A stretch of 64,000 nucleotides of DNA. Source: Paraescarpia echinospica (lineage: Eukaryota > Annelida > Polychaeta > Sabellida > Siboglinidae). Below are positions 34,131-48,913 of the stretch, piece by piece (positions within the stretch are counted from its first letter, which is position 1; every line of letters begins with the position of its first letter). The position numbers and the translations under genes were made by a program. The notes under the pieces are model-generated. The model was given only the letters and a program-made list of their open reading frames with translations, did no database searches and had not been told where the DNA came from. The DNA is taken from the NCBI GenBank assembly GCA_020002185.1, contig CM034533.1:67616119-67680118 (forward strand), in the 5' to 3' direction.

Positions 34131-37100
34131 GTTGATTACATACACATGAACACGCACGCATATGTGTGAGGGGTGGTTGTTTTTAACAAATACGTCCAAT
34201 CGTAATTACTTTTATTTAGCATGCCTTATCTTGCTGAAATAGCCAACACTAGTCTATATGTTGTGTTGTAGCAATGAAGACGTGCTACTCCAGTGTCGAG
34301 GACTACAGGATGCCGTGGCTTCCCGCTACTCTCGACATCGACGAACCACTCGCGTCAATCCTGCCACCGAACTGTTGCACACAGGTCGACCAACAAGACG
34401 TGTTCGACGTTCAACGTAAGTCGCAATTACTGCAGATGCCCTAAATCTAGATCAAGTAACCAGAATGCAGCGTAACATGCATTTGTGAAATGTCTTTTAA
34501 CATACATCATAGGATTTTCAAGAATCTGGACACAACTTTTTACGTGACCTTTTTTATCATATGTCCTTCAAAACGGGTCCCGAGTACCAATAATTTCGAG
34601 CAATATTCTAGTATAATATAAATAATTCAATTGTAAAAAAGCACGTAATTCACCGTAGTTGTATTACATTTTTGACAAGTTTGATAGTAATTGTACTTTG
34701 GCTATGGTCAACCTTAGGTGTATTGTCACGTCGTATATTGACCAAGGCATATTTGATTTGTTATGTTGCAATTTGTACAATACTTTCGTTGATACATAGT
34801 TCTTGGCACAGCTGTACAGCAGAAAGCACGTGTAAGTCACTACTATTCATCAACTTGCATCCTCTGTGTTTTCCAGGAGAGTGCCATCTGTGTTACGAAA
34901 AAACAAAGAGCACTCCCGGCTTCGCGGCTGATCCCAACACGTGCCAGAAATTTGTAATGTGTGAGCCGAACGCCCAGGGAGGCTGGAACGTCTTCAACAT
35001 GACGTGTCCCGAGTGCACCTTCTGGAACCAGGAACTACTCACTTGTGTCCAAGTCACATATAACTGTACTCAGACTCATGTGACCGACAACTTGACCTAC
35101 ACCACACCTAGTATGTATTCAACTATTTAGAGAAACAATCATTATTTCACAACAACGCGTTCGGTAATTAACGGAGTTGTCAGAAGTCTAGATAACTGTT
35201 TTCAATATAATATATGCCGATGAAATTTAATGATTGTCGTGTATTTCATTGACGTATATTGAAATTAATGCGATTTGTTATATGTCCTATATTAGTCAAT
35301 AGTTTTCAGAACAAACTAAGTAAAATTTGACCAAATAAAATACTGGTATAATTATGTTATTTTTTTTAAATGTATTGTTAATGTTATATTATATTTATTA
35401 TGATTTATCGTATACTTAATTAATAATATTATGATTGTCATCAATACTATGATGATTATTATAATCCACCGAAAGCATCGTCATCATAATGATAAACACG
35501 AACAATATCCCGTCACCAACACCATCACCATCACCTGCAGGTGATACATTTGTAGTATGTTTATTGAACACCATGTCATAGTGGAATCAACTACATTGCT
35601 GGATGATTTTTGTTGCCATTAGTAGCGTTCATTCTAAACCAAAATTATAGTTAATTTGGTGAATTATACTATCGACAGCATCCGTTCGGTTAGATAATGT
35701 TTCCTTTATCGGAATCTCTAGTGTTATTTGGATTAACACATTAGTGCGTAATCCCGTGGCAAGAGTAATACTTATTAAGAAATAAAGATGTTCCACATAT
35801 TATCGGTTTACATCATTTGTAATATGTATGGACCAAATAAATATGTAATGAATTAACCACTTTATATGCAGTTTACCTACTTGCATTTCATGTTTTGAAT
35901 AGAGTGCATTAGCACAACCTAACCTTGAAATGATACGATATCAGAACTAAATGTGGCATCGACGACACTGCGCAGCATAGTCATAAAACTGAAGAAGTAT
36001 CATATCTCTGTGCGTCTTCGGATTAATGTAATGTTTCTAAACGCAGATTTGAATTGAAATGTGATCCACAGTTGAAGATAACAAGATGTTCTGCATCGAC
36101 TTCGAGGCCGACGACTTGATTTCCAAAACCTTTGGAGTGTACCGCCCGTGGGTGCTGAATGACGGCGTCACCGTCGTCACTGACAGTCAATGTCCACAAG
36201 GCGATAGATGCGGCTACTTCAACAACAGCGTTCTCGAAGTGCCGTTCTTCTCCAACAACTACGCCCAGTGGCCTTCTATGAGGATTACCCTACAGTACAA
36301 GATGATTTCGTTTAGTGGTAGCATTGACCAAGGCATCATCAGCAACGATTGTCTTAACCTAGCTGACTACGCCGCTGGAAACTCTCTCTACGTGTCCGCT
36401 GATGCCAACACCTTGAAGGCAGGACTCAAGTCAGGGAATGCCTCCGTACCTGATGCTGATGCTACAGTGGTTAGTACAACATCAAGTGGTTGATAAACAC
36501 ACAGCCTCGCATGTATGAATGATACACGTACGGATAGTGTCAAAACAACAGTATATGTTCGCTAGATTTTAATGTTTGGCAACACCCACATCAACCAATG
36601 AACACATGATTTAAGTGCTTTGAATTTTAATGACAAATCCGTGTCAGATTGTATCCGGCAGATTCGATTGTACATAGTTATCAAAAGAAACCCTCCAATT
36701 GTATTACATGCCTTATTAAACATATTGAATAAATAAATACATGTTCTTGATAGGTTATTCAAATATGTAACGATTTAATGTTTCGTCACAGTTACAACAC
36801 GCCCTGGAACACTGACTAATTCCTCTCAAGTAGATACAACATTATTTTAATTCCTCTAATTTTCTTAACGCTAATATAACGATTTACTAAGTAGTCCAAT
36901 TACACATATAACATTTTCATTGTGTACGTCTGCATATTTCTCATTGAGTGATGTTTATGTTCCAATTTTAGGCATCCCATCTGCTAGGCACTTGGGAATT
37001 CGTGGAAATGAAGTGGGATGGATCGAACCTGGTGGTGATCGATGGTGGTATACCTGGATCGGCCGCACCCTTTGCAGGTAATTTTAAAAACATCTCCTCG

Positions 37101-38458
37101 GTTAGGACATTTCACGTGTGTGACGCGCATTCAACGGATCAGTGCTCAAGTTGAATCAAATTCGACAATCTTGCTCGTTTAGTTTGAGTAATTTAGCTTA
37201 TTTCAAAAATATACATAACATGTCAATACCACTGATACATAACTCCGTGGTTGTCCACGATTGACCAGTACAACTTGTGTGAATATCAATACTGCAATCA
37301 AACCTTGATGTCTATATTGCAGATATGTTCAAATGAAATAAAGCGTCCATGATATTTCAAAGTTTAGTGTATGTTACGCGCGCGCATATGCACACACACG
37401 CACGCACGTACACACGCATACACACATTCACAAACACGCACACACGCACACACGCACACACGCACACACGCACACACGCACACACGCACACACGCACACA
37501 TATGTATATGTGTATGTCGTCTGTACTTATTTCATTTATAATTTATATATTTATTTTATAAATATATCTCCCTGCCGTTCACCAATCTAACTGGTGCTCT
37601 TATGTTCGTGCAATGGAATGTTGGTTTTTTATAATTAAATGTAAAATGAAGCCGACGTGATTAATGAAATGGATAATTTATCCAAACAAATAAATACATC
37701 GCCGACCCTCCCTGCAATGCACATATGCCTTAAGTTAATACGTTAATAGTAGTTCATCCACCAATTTAAGTATTGTTAGTTATTGGCCAGAAGTTGCTTA
37801 CGTTGGCCTTTGTTATTTATTTTGTCTGTGTCCGGCTTTCTGGCATGTGAATACAAAACCACTAACTGTGCTTCCTTTCTTCATAGATAACATTCGCGAA
37901 AGTACCTGCCCGCTGGCTATCGGTGCATTCATTAAGGAACGCGACGACAGTTTCTTCCAAGGCTACATGGACAACGTAAGTATAACCAACTCACAGTAGT
38001 ATTTTATATTTATGGTACACACTTTAAATATAACTTATTATTGTGCATACATCGCTGACATGTTTATCGTCATAACTGTATATGGACAGACTAAAATTAT
38101 GTTGTAGGGTCATAATGACGTTTTCTTTCGAGGCATGGGAGCACATTCCTGGGAAGCACCCCAATTTATACATTGCCAACCCAACAAACAACAACATAAC
38201 CTAGATACCGTCAGAGAAAACATGCCTGTTTTTGCAATGTTTCATACACACGCAAGTATGGAGCATACAATATTACCGTGCAGATTCCTGGTTTGCACTA
38301 CTAGTTATTGTACTGTCTGTAGTACGTAAATGCAATAACATATGCATTGGCGGTAACATCACATATTACGTCAGTAGTAGTAGTAGCAGAATAAAAGTAT
38401 GAATACTTTACACAATCAACTCAATCTTTCATTTCAGATTTGCTTCTACAAGTGGTAG
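33355..38458 (+). CDS. Secreted chitin-binding (CBM14) and LamG-like protein, intact
   Basis: Seven coding exons: 33355-33409, 34272-34415, 34877-35110, 36072-36469, 36972-37077, 37887-37975 and 38438-38458. All have GT-AG borders and compatible phases and total 1047 nt, or 348 residues. Residues 1-18 ([18 protein letters not shown]) are a signal peptide. A short acidic Cys-containing linker follows ([18 protein letters not shown]). Exon 3 is a peritrophin-A/CBM14 domain with eight cysteines ([29 protein letters not shown]). Exons 4-7 form a concanavalin-A/LamG-like fold ([49 protein letters not shown]). Sequons NMT, NCT, NLT, NNS and NAS fit secretion. CBM14 binds chitin. CBM14 plus LamG occurs in shell-matrix Pif/BMSP proteins, but their VWA domain is absent, so a shell role is inference. 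The exon 4 donor could also be 3 bp earlier. Confidence 0.9.
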
Positions 38459-38616
38459 GAAGACTGAGGAAATGGAGAATGGATGACGACCTCTGTGGCC
38501 TTTATAGACATTCTGTTTTATCTAGGCAATCACGTCTTCCCATGTCACATCTTGCAATCACTGGATGATAATCCATGTTGATGTATGTGACCAATGTGTC
38601 ACGTTTCTTTCCTTGC

Positions 38617-38622
38617 AATAAA
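38617..38622 (+). terminator. Polyadenylation signal of the CBM14-LamG gene
   Basis: AATAAA, 159 bases after the stop codon, with a short T/G-rich stretch downstream (GTTCTCTTGAATATATCTGG). Confidence 0.7.
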
Positions 38623-40018
38623 ATGTTCTCTTGAATATATCTGGTGTTAATGTTTAACTTTCACATTATTGAATAGTTGCACGTAGCACGCATTGCAACA
38701 TATTGCACATATAATAACACCTTTAATAATTTTATTGTCTCTTGATGACTCCGTGATGGCACGGAAGCGGACACGCACACACGCAAATACATTTGCAAGT
38801 ACACACTCAACACAAACATACAAACACGCATGAACGCACGCACGCACTCTCACACACGCACGCACGCACTCTCACACACGCACACACAAACACACACACA
38901 CACACAACCCGCTTCGTAAGAAGACACATCTGCCTGATTATCATGAAACAAGTGGTTGCCACGGCTCCAACTACATGTATACCAGCCATCAACACAACAC
39001 TACATCAATGGTGGATGGACAACCTACACAATACAACAAGTGTCATCACTGCTCCTCATCATCACTGTCGTCTTCTTTATCATTATCATCATCATCAACT
39101 TCGTCGCCGTCCTCGTTGTCATCACCTCCATCATCAGATTTAATACATTGCAGGTTGATTTATCAAAATTACCTGTCCATTGTTACATTACTGGTCGATA
39201 ATTATTTCATAAAAGGTCAATTATTAGTTTACCGGTCCTTATTGCATTAAATGTTGATTATTACATTATTGATTGTTGCAACCGCACTAACTCTGTGGAA
39301 TATATCTATTGTCAGCATTGAGTGCTGTTCTTCGAGGATATTGAAGTAAAGTAAGATCATTTTACTTCTTAATTATTGTATGTCATTATGTGGCGAGGAA
39401 AGCAGTTCGACCAATCAATTGTATTACAATTAACTGGAACAAGCTCACGTTACCCCGAAGACGTTTTGTTTGAACGTGATCCCATCTTGATGGCTCAGCA
39501 TCCGACAACCCTATATCAGTCGGAAGAATCGTCGTAGATCGTAGACCGTTCGGAAATTCCGTCATATATTTTGTTGCATTTCTGGCCCCAAACATCATTA
39601 TTTATGATGAATCATAATGTAACGTTTCTTAAGCGATCAATGTAAGCGGACATGGGTCCATCAATTGTCGAAACCAGTACTTTCCCAACAATGTTCATAA
39701 CGGTAATATATGTGAATTACACAAAATATTATCGCGGATGACACCAGCTGGATAAAACATTACCGCATGCAGTTACTTAATGCCTTTTCAAACGTTGCCT
39801 TGTGGGTTTTTTTTTTACGAACAAACGTTTGCACCCAAAACAAATGTAATATAGAATGTGCAAACGCTCCAAGTTCTCGGCGTCCATTTTTGAAGGATTG
39901 GCGGATCTTTTGCTAGGCAACCCATCACGAGATGGATAGGTCAATTAACGGTACGACGTCACGATAAATCTTAAGCGCGTGACCCCCGTTAAGTGTTGTT
40001 ATTTCAACAATGTTTCCA
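38623..40018. other. Intergenic, CA/CG-rich microsatellites
   Basis: CACACG-type tracts at about 38770-38905 and an ATC-rich patch at about 39040-39135 give spurious open frames. No gene seen. Confidence 0.6.
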
Positions 40019-40560
40019 TCAGTAATTTACGTGATTAATAGTTTTTTTGTACACAAATTTGAATTTTATTGATGCGTGTTTGTCAAACAATGCCTTAAGT
40101 ACTTGACAGTACTGCTCATACAAATCTGATACGTGTTCTTTAGGATGTGTGATAAGGTTGGATTTAAGGATATCAGCCATTAAGGCTGCAATGTTGATCC
40201 TGTGAATGGCTCTATAAAACGCATTGTGTTTAGGCACGGCTGGAGTTATAGAAACTTTAAGATCGGCAATTATAGTGTGGTAGTCGGATAAGCCATCTGA
40301 AACTGTGGGTGTCTGGATATCTTTATAGGTTGAACGAGTTACCAAGAGGTCAAGCCAACAGCCATGTATATGTGTTGGAAATATTGATTTGTATCAAAAG
40401 ATGTCAGAATATCATTAAATGTGCTTGTTGTTGCTGCAGAAGGTATATCCAATTAAAGATTAAGATCACCAACAATGTAAAATTCTGAATGCATGGTTGC
40501 AAATTCATCCGCCAGACCACAAAGTCCCGCATGTTCGAACATTTTCCTGATGCTGGACAT
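40019..40560 (-). mobile_element. LINE endonuclease relic
   Basis: Minus-strand translation shows the C-terminal part of an apurinic-type LINE endonuclease: FYIVGDLNL, then FNDILTSFDTNQYFQHIHG, LDLLVTRS, then VSDGLSDYHTIIADLK and a linker, SNLITHPKEHVSDLYEQY. An in-frame stop follows FYIVGDLNL. No reverse-transcriptase part is attached; homology ends at 40019. It is a different and more decayed LINE than the one at 20591-23591. Confidence 0.65.
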
Positions 40561-41455
40561 AAAGTTGCAAGTAGACATTGCCCATCGTGAGAATAATTAT
40601 CTGGTACTGGTTTGGATGCTTCTATGTTATTTCAGAGGCCTTTGCGAACAGAGCAAATCTGTGCAACGTTTTCAAACTGAGGAGGACATTACGTTCAATG
40701 CGTTTCATAACATTTCCTGGACAGTGGACAGTGTTGCATTGTGCAAGTAGCCCACAACATTTTCCACCTCAACTTGTTGTCATGAGATTATGTTGAATCC
40801 CGTCCAATTGCTGATTTTCTGATCGGACGGTTACCGCAAACAAGTGAACACCCACACGTGGCTACTCCGTTGTGCTGTTGATGATGAATCTGCAAGAGAT
40901 CCAGATCAATTAGCTAGTTAGATTCTAGGTGAGCCTTCCCTTTTCCCAACGCTGTACACTGGGAGCAACTTGTCGGATAGCTAGTTTTGTCGCTTTTTCT
41001 CTGTTTTAGCAAAATTAAAAGTCTCCAGTGTTAACATCCTGGGTTATTGACAATGCCAACCTGTTAATGCGAACAGAACCGCCCTCAACTGCTATCATTT
41101 GCATTGAAACTAGACCTCCATTTTGGAAATAAATTATTTCGCTTAATTTTAAACACTGAAAATTTACCCATATCCAAATCTCCAACACTTATCCAGGCAT
41201 ACCACACCCAAATATGCGATCCACCATGTAACTGAACTACCCACCCGTTGGTATATTATAGGGTAATACTACTTACAATTTGTTGATACATCCAACAACA
41301 CTACTATAGTTACGTTGCCATCGAACACAAATTCAATTCATGGTAAACCCGCTAAGACTCATATATTAAATTGTAAAACTACAACATTGCAACAAATATA
41401 TAAAATGTTTGCTTACTGCCAGCGACACATATTTACATAACAGTATTATCTAACG
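40561..41455. other. Intergenic, no gene recognised
   Basis: Possibly the decayed 5-prime part of the neighbouring LINE relic, since several short open minus-strand frames occur, but no motif was recognised. Ends at the alpha-block boundary. Confidence 0.4.
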
Positions 41456-42795
41456 CGATTACAAAATATCAGCTCCATATACGCACAACTGCCGTATAAA
41501 CATACAAATATACAGACAGATAAGTACAGACCCATACTCTGTTTTACGATATCTATAGAGGAATCCCGCACTACAGTCTACTGTGTAAATGTGTTTTGCT
41601 ATATGCAGTCGAAATATTATTAGTGTTCTCATGAGTGAGATTTCTATACACAATTTCCCACGAGCAGACTATCTGATTTCCAATTACACTATTTTAAGGA
41701 ATTGAAAACCTGCTTGGCTCGTGTGAAATGCTTATTGTTCTAAAACAACCATAAGCTGCCGGCAATTCTTTTGTTATTAGTTTTTTTTGGCATCCAATTT
41801 CGTATATACCGATATATGGTAATGATGCAAACATTTGTCTTCGTCAATTTGGCATAGTAGTTGTTTTGCATCCCGTCTACTAAAAATGTGGAAATAGGCA
41901 AAGCGCTATTTGTTTCAAAATGTATTCGACGATGATGCACTGTTTGGTATTTTCATTACGATGATCGATGGTGCATTCCCGACTACGAGTTGGATGTCGA
42001 CAAAGACACTGTCATTATGGTTGTCTGGGTTGTGATGTCGTCCACAATTGCAACAACTGCACTCAGAGAGTGGAAGATGAACACCCGCCTGCACCCTATC
42101 TCAGATTTAACTGACTCATGTTGTCATGTTGCTGGTCATACCACCGTTTTTCGCCAGACTGACCGTTGTTTATTTCAGTGGTATTTCGTAAATAAAGTCG
42201 TATTCATAACCACATTTCTAGATAATGACCGCCTTCTTTTGAATGTATATTTTCATATAATTTTAGAAAGAAATACGTGTATTTATTTTTCATTATGCAG
42301 TATGTATATGCATATGGAAAACATAACCGTTTACACAATATCGCCAGGGATACATTCAATTACGAAACGTGCTACACAGTATCCTGATAAGCGATGCGTT
42401 CTGTATAATTCCACACCTGTTACACACCTACCTCGATTACAAATTATGTTCACACAGACATCGGCCTTTTCTGAGCTGATATTTTCTTAGTGTTTTATTA
42501 TAAGAAATGTTTAGTAATATAATATATATATAATTAATAACGTCTGAAGATATTTTATAAACTAGTATTTTGCTTTATCAATCAATAAAATATGAATCCA
42601 TATTGATATATTTTCTATCAACACAATATCGATGTGCACCGTTTATTAATTTATCTACAGCAATGCCTACACAGTTATCACCAACGACGACACTAAAAAC
42701 ATTGGTGTCCGACGAAACGTATCAAATGTAATGATGGTCGTCTTGCGTCTTGACCTTAGATGTTTGCCCAGTATAATATATTTTATTGCCGTCAT
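41456..42795. repeat. Repeat block (alpha), second copy, start of unit III
   Basis: Direct repeat of 1196-2540. It is followed at about 42805 by beta-block sequence starting in the middle of that block, so the alpha-beta junction differs from the far left of the window. Confidence 0.85.
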
Positions 42796-42804
42796 CGAAT
42801 GCAA

Positions 42805-44352
42805 AAGCTGCCATTAAAAGTATTAAAAGTATGTGCTTCTTGCTCACTGATATTCAAAGTGAAATAACTAAAACATCGAAGAACAGACAAATCTGCGAAA
42901 CAGGAAAAAGCACAAACCCGCTACTGTCAACAAGTTCAGTCGAGTAGACGGTGATTTATTCGAGCAACCACCGCCTCACTCCCGAGGCGCATGCGCAATG
43001 ATTCACATATATAATCGTCCTTCTGATTGGCTGTTACATGATCAGTCCACCAGAGATCGTATATAGAGAGATATGTCTTCGTCGCCATTTTGAATGTTGA
43101 ACCACTGGCTCCCCTAACGGCCGTGTATCATAAAAAAAATAAGGCGCAGCGCTCAGCTTGTGTAATGTCCTCGTCCCCCACCCATGCACTTGATTTAGGG
43201 TGTTCTACATGATTAATTCAAATTTGTTTTAAATTAATGCTTGTTTAATTAGTTGGCAGATATGTGTGTCAACCTAACTGCGAGCCCCAAAATCATACGG
43301 TAGCAAATTATTCAAGATAAAAATCCCAAGTGAATACCACTTTTGGTGTATAAGACACAACTGTTCTTTATAGTCCGGGACTTAATTACTTCTGATATGG
43401 TTTAGATTATAACTACCCACCCTCCTACCCAAGTTACAAATAAATACTTATTCGGTTGTTCGATTTCATACTATAAACTTATTTTTCGCTGGAATTTTAT
43501 TTTGCGGATTGATAATCAGAAAATGTTGATCAGTGATTCAATTTTGCTGTTTCACTGTTGTATTTTGAACATGTATCTATTAAATATTCATGGTAGATTT
43601 AATGTTGCAATGTTAATATGTCTGCAATAACCCACTGCAGATTACTGCTCCTTTACCCATTCTAAATATAAACACAGGTTTATGATGTGATCATACGTTT
43701 ATTCTTTAAGTCCATCTGCACTAGGTATGTTCGAGAAAGATCATCAAATTAAATCACCATCAACATACACCATTTAGGTACATACGTGTACACTATAATA
43801 TCACAGATTTAAAATGTTGTAGATCTTCCACAAACATCCATATGCAATAATAATAACAATAATAAAGTATTATATAGCGCTGTATCCAATCCTTAGTTCT
43901 GTTCAAAGCACTTTACAATCAATCATAATCATGTCTAGCATGGGAATAACGCACAATTTTTTTTATAGATTAATTGTTAGTGAAGTTTGGCATTGCATAA
44001 TACACTCTTATAATGTTTTCTATAAAACTGTGGCTTAAGTAGTACATTGTGTGATTATAACAAATATTACTCAGACAATATATCAGATAAACATACTAAA
44101 AGATCATATTAATCATTCGTGTCTCAGTCATTCAACCAGATCACTTATTCATGTTTCAACACTTGTGCTTTTCTGGGTTTTTTAACCTTAGATTCCGTCA
44201 AAGATCAGGTGTCAAACTTGAAGAAGTAGTGCATTCTGCACCTCAAATAACACCTGAGAATAGCAGATATTTGTCAATGTTGACCAATGTCTACATGATA
44301 TAATAACACCAATAATCAGAATAATTTAGAACCACATGAACATAAATATTTG
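42805..44352. repeat. Beta block and flank, unit III
   Basis: Matches 4558-6022 with small indels, including a 77-bp insertion at about 43733-43810 absent from unit I. Non-coding. Confidence 0.8.
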
Positions 44353-44938
44353 TCAATATATGTGCAATGAACCTTTGTTTTCCCTGTTGTAGTTTCTTAG
44401 CTGCCCTTCAAAGAATGCAGCAGTAGCCGGCTTCATGCACAAAGCAACAGCTGCTTCTGCTACCCCATCTGGGGTCAGTAGAAGGTCACCTGGCATGGTG
44501 ATAGAGTGTTCCAGCTGCTCTACCTCAAGCTACAAATCCATTATTTTCTGAAATTATACAACCATATTCATATCTATTTACTGGTAATTGGTGCCACACC
44601 AATTTTACACATGTGTATGTATATATATGGTAGACCAAATCTATGTTTATCATATATGGTGTGACAAAACATACGTTTTAAATATAGTGACTTTTATAAA
44701 TGCACAATACTTTTAAAAAGTAGATTTCCAATATGGTATGATCATTACTAATACAATACATCAATACAGCCCCTCCCGCTTTTGGAAAGGGCTGTAGATT
44801 GCAGGGACTATTGCACTGAAATAGAACGACATCAATATGCTATCTATTACCTGGACTATACTAACCTGCTGGGTTAAAGGTCGGCCCAGGAGTGATCATA
44901 TCGGCAGTCATAACACTTGCGTAGGTGTGGTCGTTGGT
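44353..44938 (-). CDS. Two coding-like exons, unassigned (unit III)
   Basis: Counterpart of 6023-6602 and 13351-13936. The first exon (44938-44866) and second exon (44529-44353) are open in the same frames. The first exon has His where unit I has Leu. Family unknown; see the unit I entry for the peptides and the phase problem. Confidence 0.35.
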
Positions 44939-46807
44939 CTGTATAATACAAATATATATATCTTTTTAATACTAGTCTTTTGCTGATTAATGTTTATACT
45001 CTTAAATCAAACAGATTTGATGCATATATTGCAATTAGAACTATTGTCGAATCATTTCACAATTTCTACAGGTATTAAAATGTATACTGTTATTACATGT
45101 TGTGTATGGCCACGTACAATCCACATTTCAAACATCTAAAAATAATGCAAAATAAATTAAGAAAAAAAGGACTGGTGCACATAAAGTGTGAAATGAGACC
45201 AACAAATTTAAGTTATCAAAACTTGCATTTTTCTGCGTTTTATTATGCGAAACTTGTCAAAGTTTGAAATAAGATGTGAATTAGCATAAAGTAGCATGAG
45301 ACAATTTAAAAATCGAGCATATACTGAAGGAAATTTAACCAAAATACTGTGTAAAGATGCATTTTTCAACTGTGTTTGCTCATCCTTATGCTTGGGACAA
45401 AGTCAATATGAAAATTTCCTGGTAGTAATCATAATTATGTCAGGTAAAACAAATTCACAATAATGCACACCATTATCATCATTTTGGACATTTTTATATG
45501 ACATTTGTCCATATGAACCTTATAAAATATAAATTATGAATTTTAAAAGAATTCATAATATATTATATGTGAACTAAGTACAGCAATGACTTTTATTACC
45601 TCCTTAGACAAGTTTTCTAATCAGATACCAAATATTAGCAGCATATCAGTACATTTCGTGAAATTATGGCATTCTGAATATTTGCCTATATGTTTGGTGT
45701 TAAGTTATCGTCGAGACATCTTGAAATATTCATATGATTTAAGACAAAACATGGTAATTGCAACATTTCAGTGATAACAATTAGCCATGGTAACATGAAT
45801 AAGTGTAAGAATATTCATCACAGTTGATACGGTGATGTGTATCTTGACCAAACTGGCCATCAGGAGACTTTCATTGGCATATCGTACAGATGGTGGCGAG
45901 AGCATAAGAGTTTTTAGTGTCGAATCATGTTATTTTATTATTTAGGGTCAGTGATACAATTATTTTAACATGTTTTTAGACAAAGGTTTGTGGTGGTGAA
46001 CATCCAGCTGACTGCCACTTGGCACTGGTAGTGAGGTGGCGTTTCCGACAAATTCGAATACAGAAGCCGGTTCAATACACATCACGCTGTTTTTGTTTGC
46101 TATTACTGCAGCCATAAGCGACACAAATGGAGCTGCCGTGACTGCTCTTACCAACAGACGCAATGACTCGTGACACACGTCCGCTATGAGCGCTGGGATG
46201 CGTGATTCCAAAATGGCGGTCAATGATAAACAAATGAAGTATTAGGACTTCCTTCTACAGTCTTTGAATCCACCCTTCGCGGAGATCATAGTGCAACGCG
46301 TTTCGAAATCCGATTCGAAAACGTAGACGTAACTTAATTGCTGTGGTGCTTTAAAAGACGGAGTGCTGGCTAGGATATCACATCGACAGCAGACGACTAT
46401 AAGAAGTGCCGCTTCTCACGATCCAGATGAGCCATGTGTGATTGAAAGAGTCAGGTGTGGTTCATTATGTGTGATTTATGTATTGAACTATAATCATCAA
46501 TATATGTATATTATCTTATCTCTTATCTTACCTATTTCATTACATGAAGTTTTAATCTGATAAATATGGACAATTACGAAGGAATGACGGCCCGTACATT
46601 AACAATGTATACATTTTAACACTGTCTCGAACGAATTTAAGAAAACAGTATATAGCATTTGTCTTTCTTTCTGTTTTTAACTACATGAAAACAATTGTGA
46701 AAACGGGAGAACGTGTTGTAGGCAACAATATTACCCATGTAACATATGTTCAAGAGCCTGCGTTTTCTAGCAAGGAAAATGTGCCTGTTTTGATTGATAG
46801 AGCAACC
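44939..46807. other. AT-rich upstream flank of pseudogene III
   Basis: Matches 13937-15805. The decayed TATA-like CTTTAAAAGACGG lies at about 46349. No gene seen. Confidence 0.6.
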
Positions 46808-48249
46808 ATGGCGAGGAAGACAATCGGAATTGCCCTTGTTGCGCTGACCATAAGAGTTTCTGGTATGATACGTACATGAACATTTTGCCACGATTTTAGA
46901 TTCACATTCTGCAGGATTACGTCCCCACAATAGGCTTTACTTTTTCTTCTACAGCAAAATAGCATTTTGGCACACTGGTTTTTCTATCGAATTATTTGAA
47001 TGTGCTTACCAAATTGTATGTTAATAATAGTTACAATCATACGCAGTACTGACGCTGAAAATAACTGATGAGATCAACAGTATATGTTGTTGTATTTTGC
47101 CGCACTACATACTTGACACATAGTTAATTAATTGTCTAATAATAAATTGTGAACGAAGTAAACTAATGCTGTCTGGCTATATATACTTTGTTCAGCACAA
47201 AACTCGTAATTCGTTTGTTAATTAGGAAGTTTCCGACAAATGACGTCATGCGTATATGTTGTTATTATCGTATAATAGCACAAAGAACGTGTGACCAAAG
47301 TCCGAGTCATACAGAATGTCTCGGCTTCCCTCAACACTCGTCGTCGATGAACCATTGGCCTCTATCATGCCACCGAACTGCTGCGAGCAGTACGACCAAG
47401 GTGACCCGTTCGACGCTCAACGTAAGACGCGTTAACTTCTCTATTGTCGTCCTTATTACTGCAGTTGTGTTATTCCCTATGCGCCCCTTGATTATATTTC
47501 ATGAAACATTGACATACACTAATAATAATGCAAGTTTACTTCCAATCCTATTTGTTCACAAAAAGCCACCACACTTATTCCACTATCGATTCTGAAATTG
47601 ATTTGGTAATATGTTTTTTCTTAATTTTTTTGTTTTTTAGTAATTTTGTTCAGTGTTTCCACTAAAACGTCCCCCTTTTGGTAATTGCACGACAAACAAT
47701 TATAACGTGTTCTATATCGATGTTTTACTTACCGTTAATATGAAATGGTTATTTATATGTTGAAAGACATCCATGTGTAAAGCTTTTACAACAATTATAC
47801 AGTATAAGGATTGTTCAACATTGTATAACAATGTCGTGTATGTTTTATTCCATTGTACATTACCTACGTAGCGTTTCTCAATATTTTTCAGTCAGTGTTC
47901 ACAGTTACCAGCCATTTTGTAAATGATATGGAGACAAGGTGTATTCGGTTGTTCTGTGGCAGATATTATATACTGAAGCATTAATACATGAATTCAGGGA
48001 TGCCGCTGTGAGTAGTGTTGTAGGCTTTAATGTTTATCGAAAAGTTCTTCCATGGTTTCCAGTACAATGCCATCTGTGCTACAATAAGACTAAGAGCACT
48101 CCAGGTTTCGCGGCTGACCCGAACACCTGTGTGATCCTGACGGCAAGGGAGGCTGGAACACCTTCAACATGATGTGTTCCAAGTGCACATTCTGGAACCA
48201 GGAACTAATCACCTGTGTGCAGGTCGATTACAGTCCTGGTTGCATCCAG

Positions 48250-48499
48250 TAGTAGTGGAGCGCAGTAGCGCAGCGGTAAGACCTCCGGACTCTCGACTGA
48301 GAGAACGCGGGTTCGAATCCTGTGCGGCGGTGTCGAACCTTGGGCAAGTTCGTTTACTCTACATTGCTTCAGTTCACTCAGCTGTATGAATGAGTACCTG
48401 GCTATAGACAGTGGTGGATATTTGTGTACGAATAGTCTTCGCGCATTAATTGCAGCGTGGCTGGTTATTGCGCTATATAAGAACTTACCTTTACCTTTA
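48250..48499 (+). mobile_element. tRNA-derived SINE inside exon 3, unit III
   Basis: Best preserved of the three copies: perfect 7-bp target duplications CATCCAG (48243-48249 and 48500-48506), A box TAGCGCAGCGGTAAGAC and B box GGTTCGAATCC. It is 250 bp long, inserted in the sense orientation of the gene, within the CBM14 exon. Confidence 0.85.
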
Positions 48500-48849
48500 C
48501 ATCCAGACGCACGCTATCAACTACTGAATTTCACCACCCCTAGTAAGTATAAAATGATTTCTAAATGGAAACATTTCAACTTATCTTATGTATTTTGGAA
48601 ATACATTGCATGCGCTTCACAATTGTTTAGGTTGTTAAATCAGTATTTTATTAATCAGGTATGATACAATAATAAAAAAATATCACAATTTATTAATATT
48701 GATTAAACTCTTGTTAAATAAATTACATAACGACGTTTTTTATATTGATCATTTGTATCATCATCATTAATATTATCGACATTCCTCATCTTCTTCGTTC
48801 TATCATTACTGTTTTTATTATTATTGTAATCATTATTATTATAACTAGT

Positions 48850-48875
48850 TGCATTAGTAGTATTAGTAGTAGTAA

Positions 48876-48913
<38 letters not shown>

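Noticed and set aside
41990..42490. 166-codon plus frame in the alpha block
   Set aside because: The left copy (1732 onward) has a 4-bp difference that changes the frame, so the frame is not maintained.
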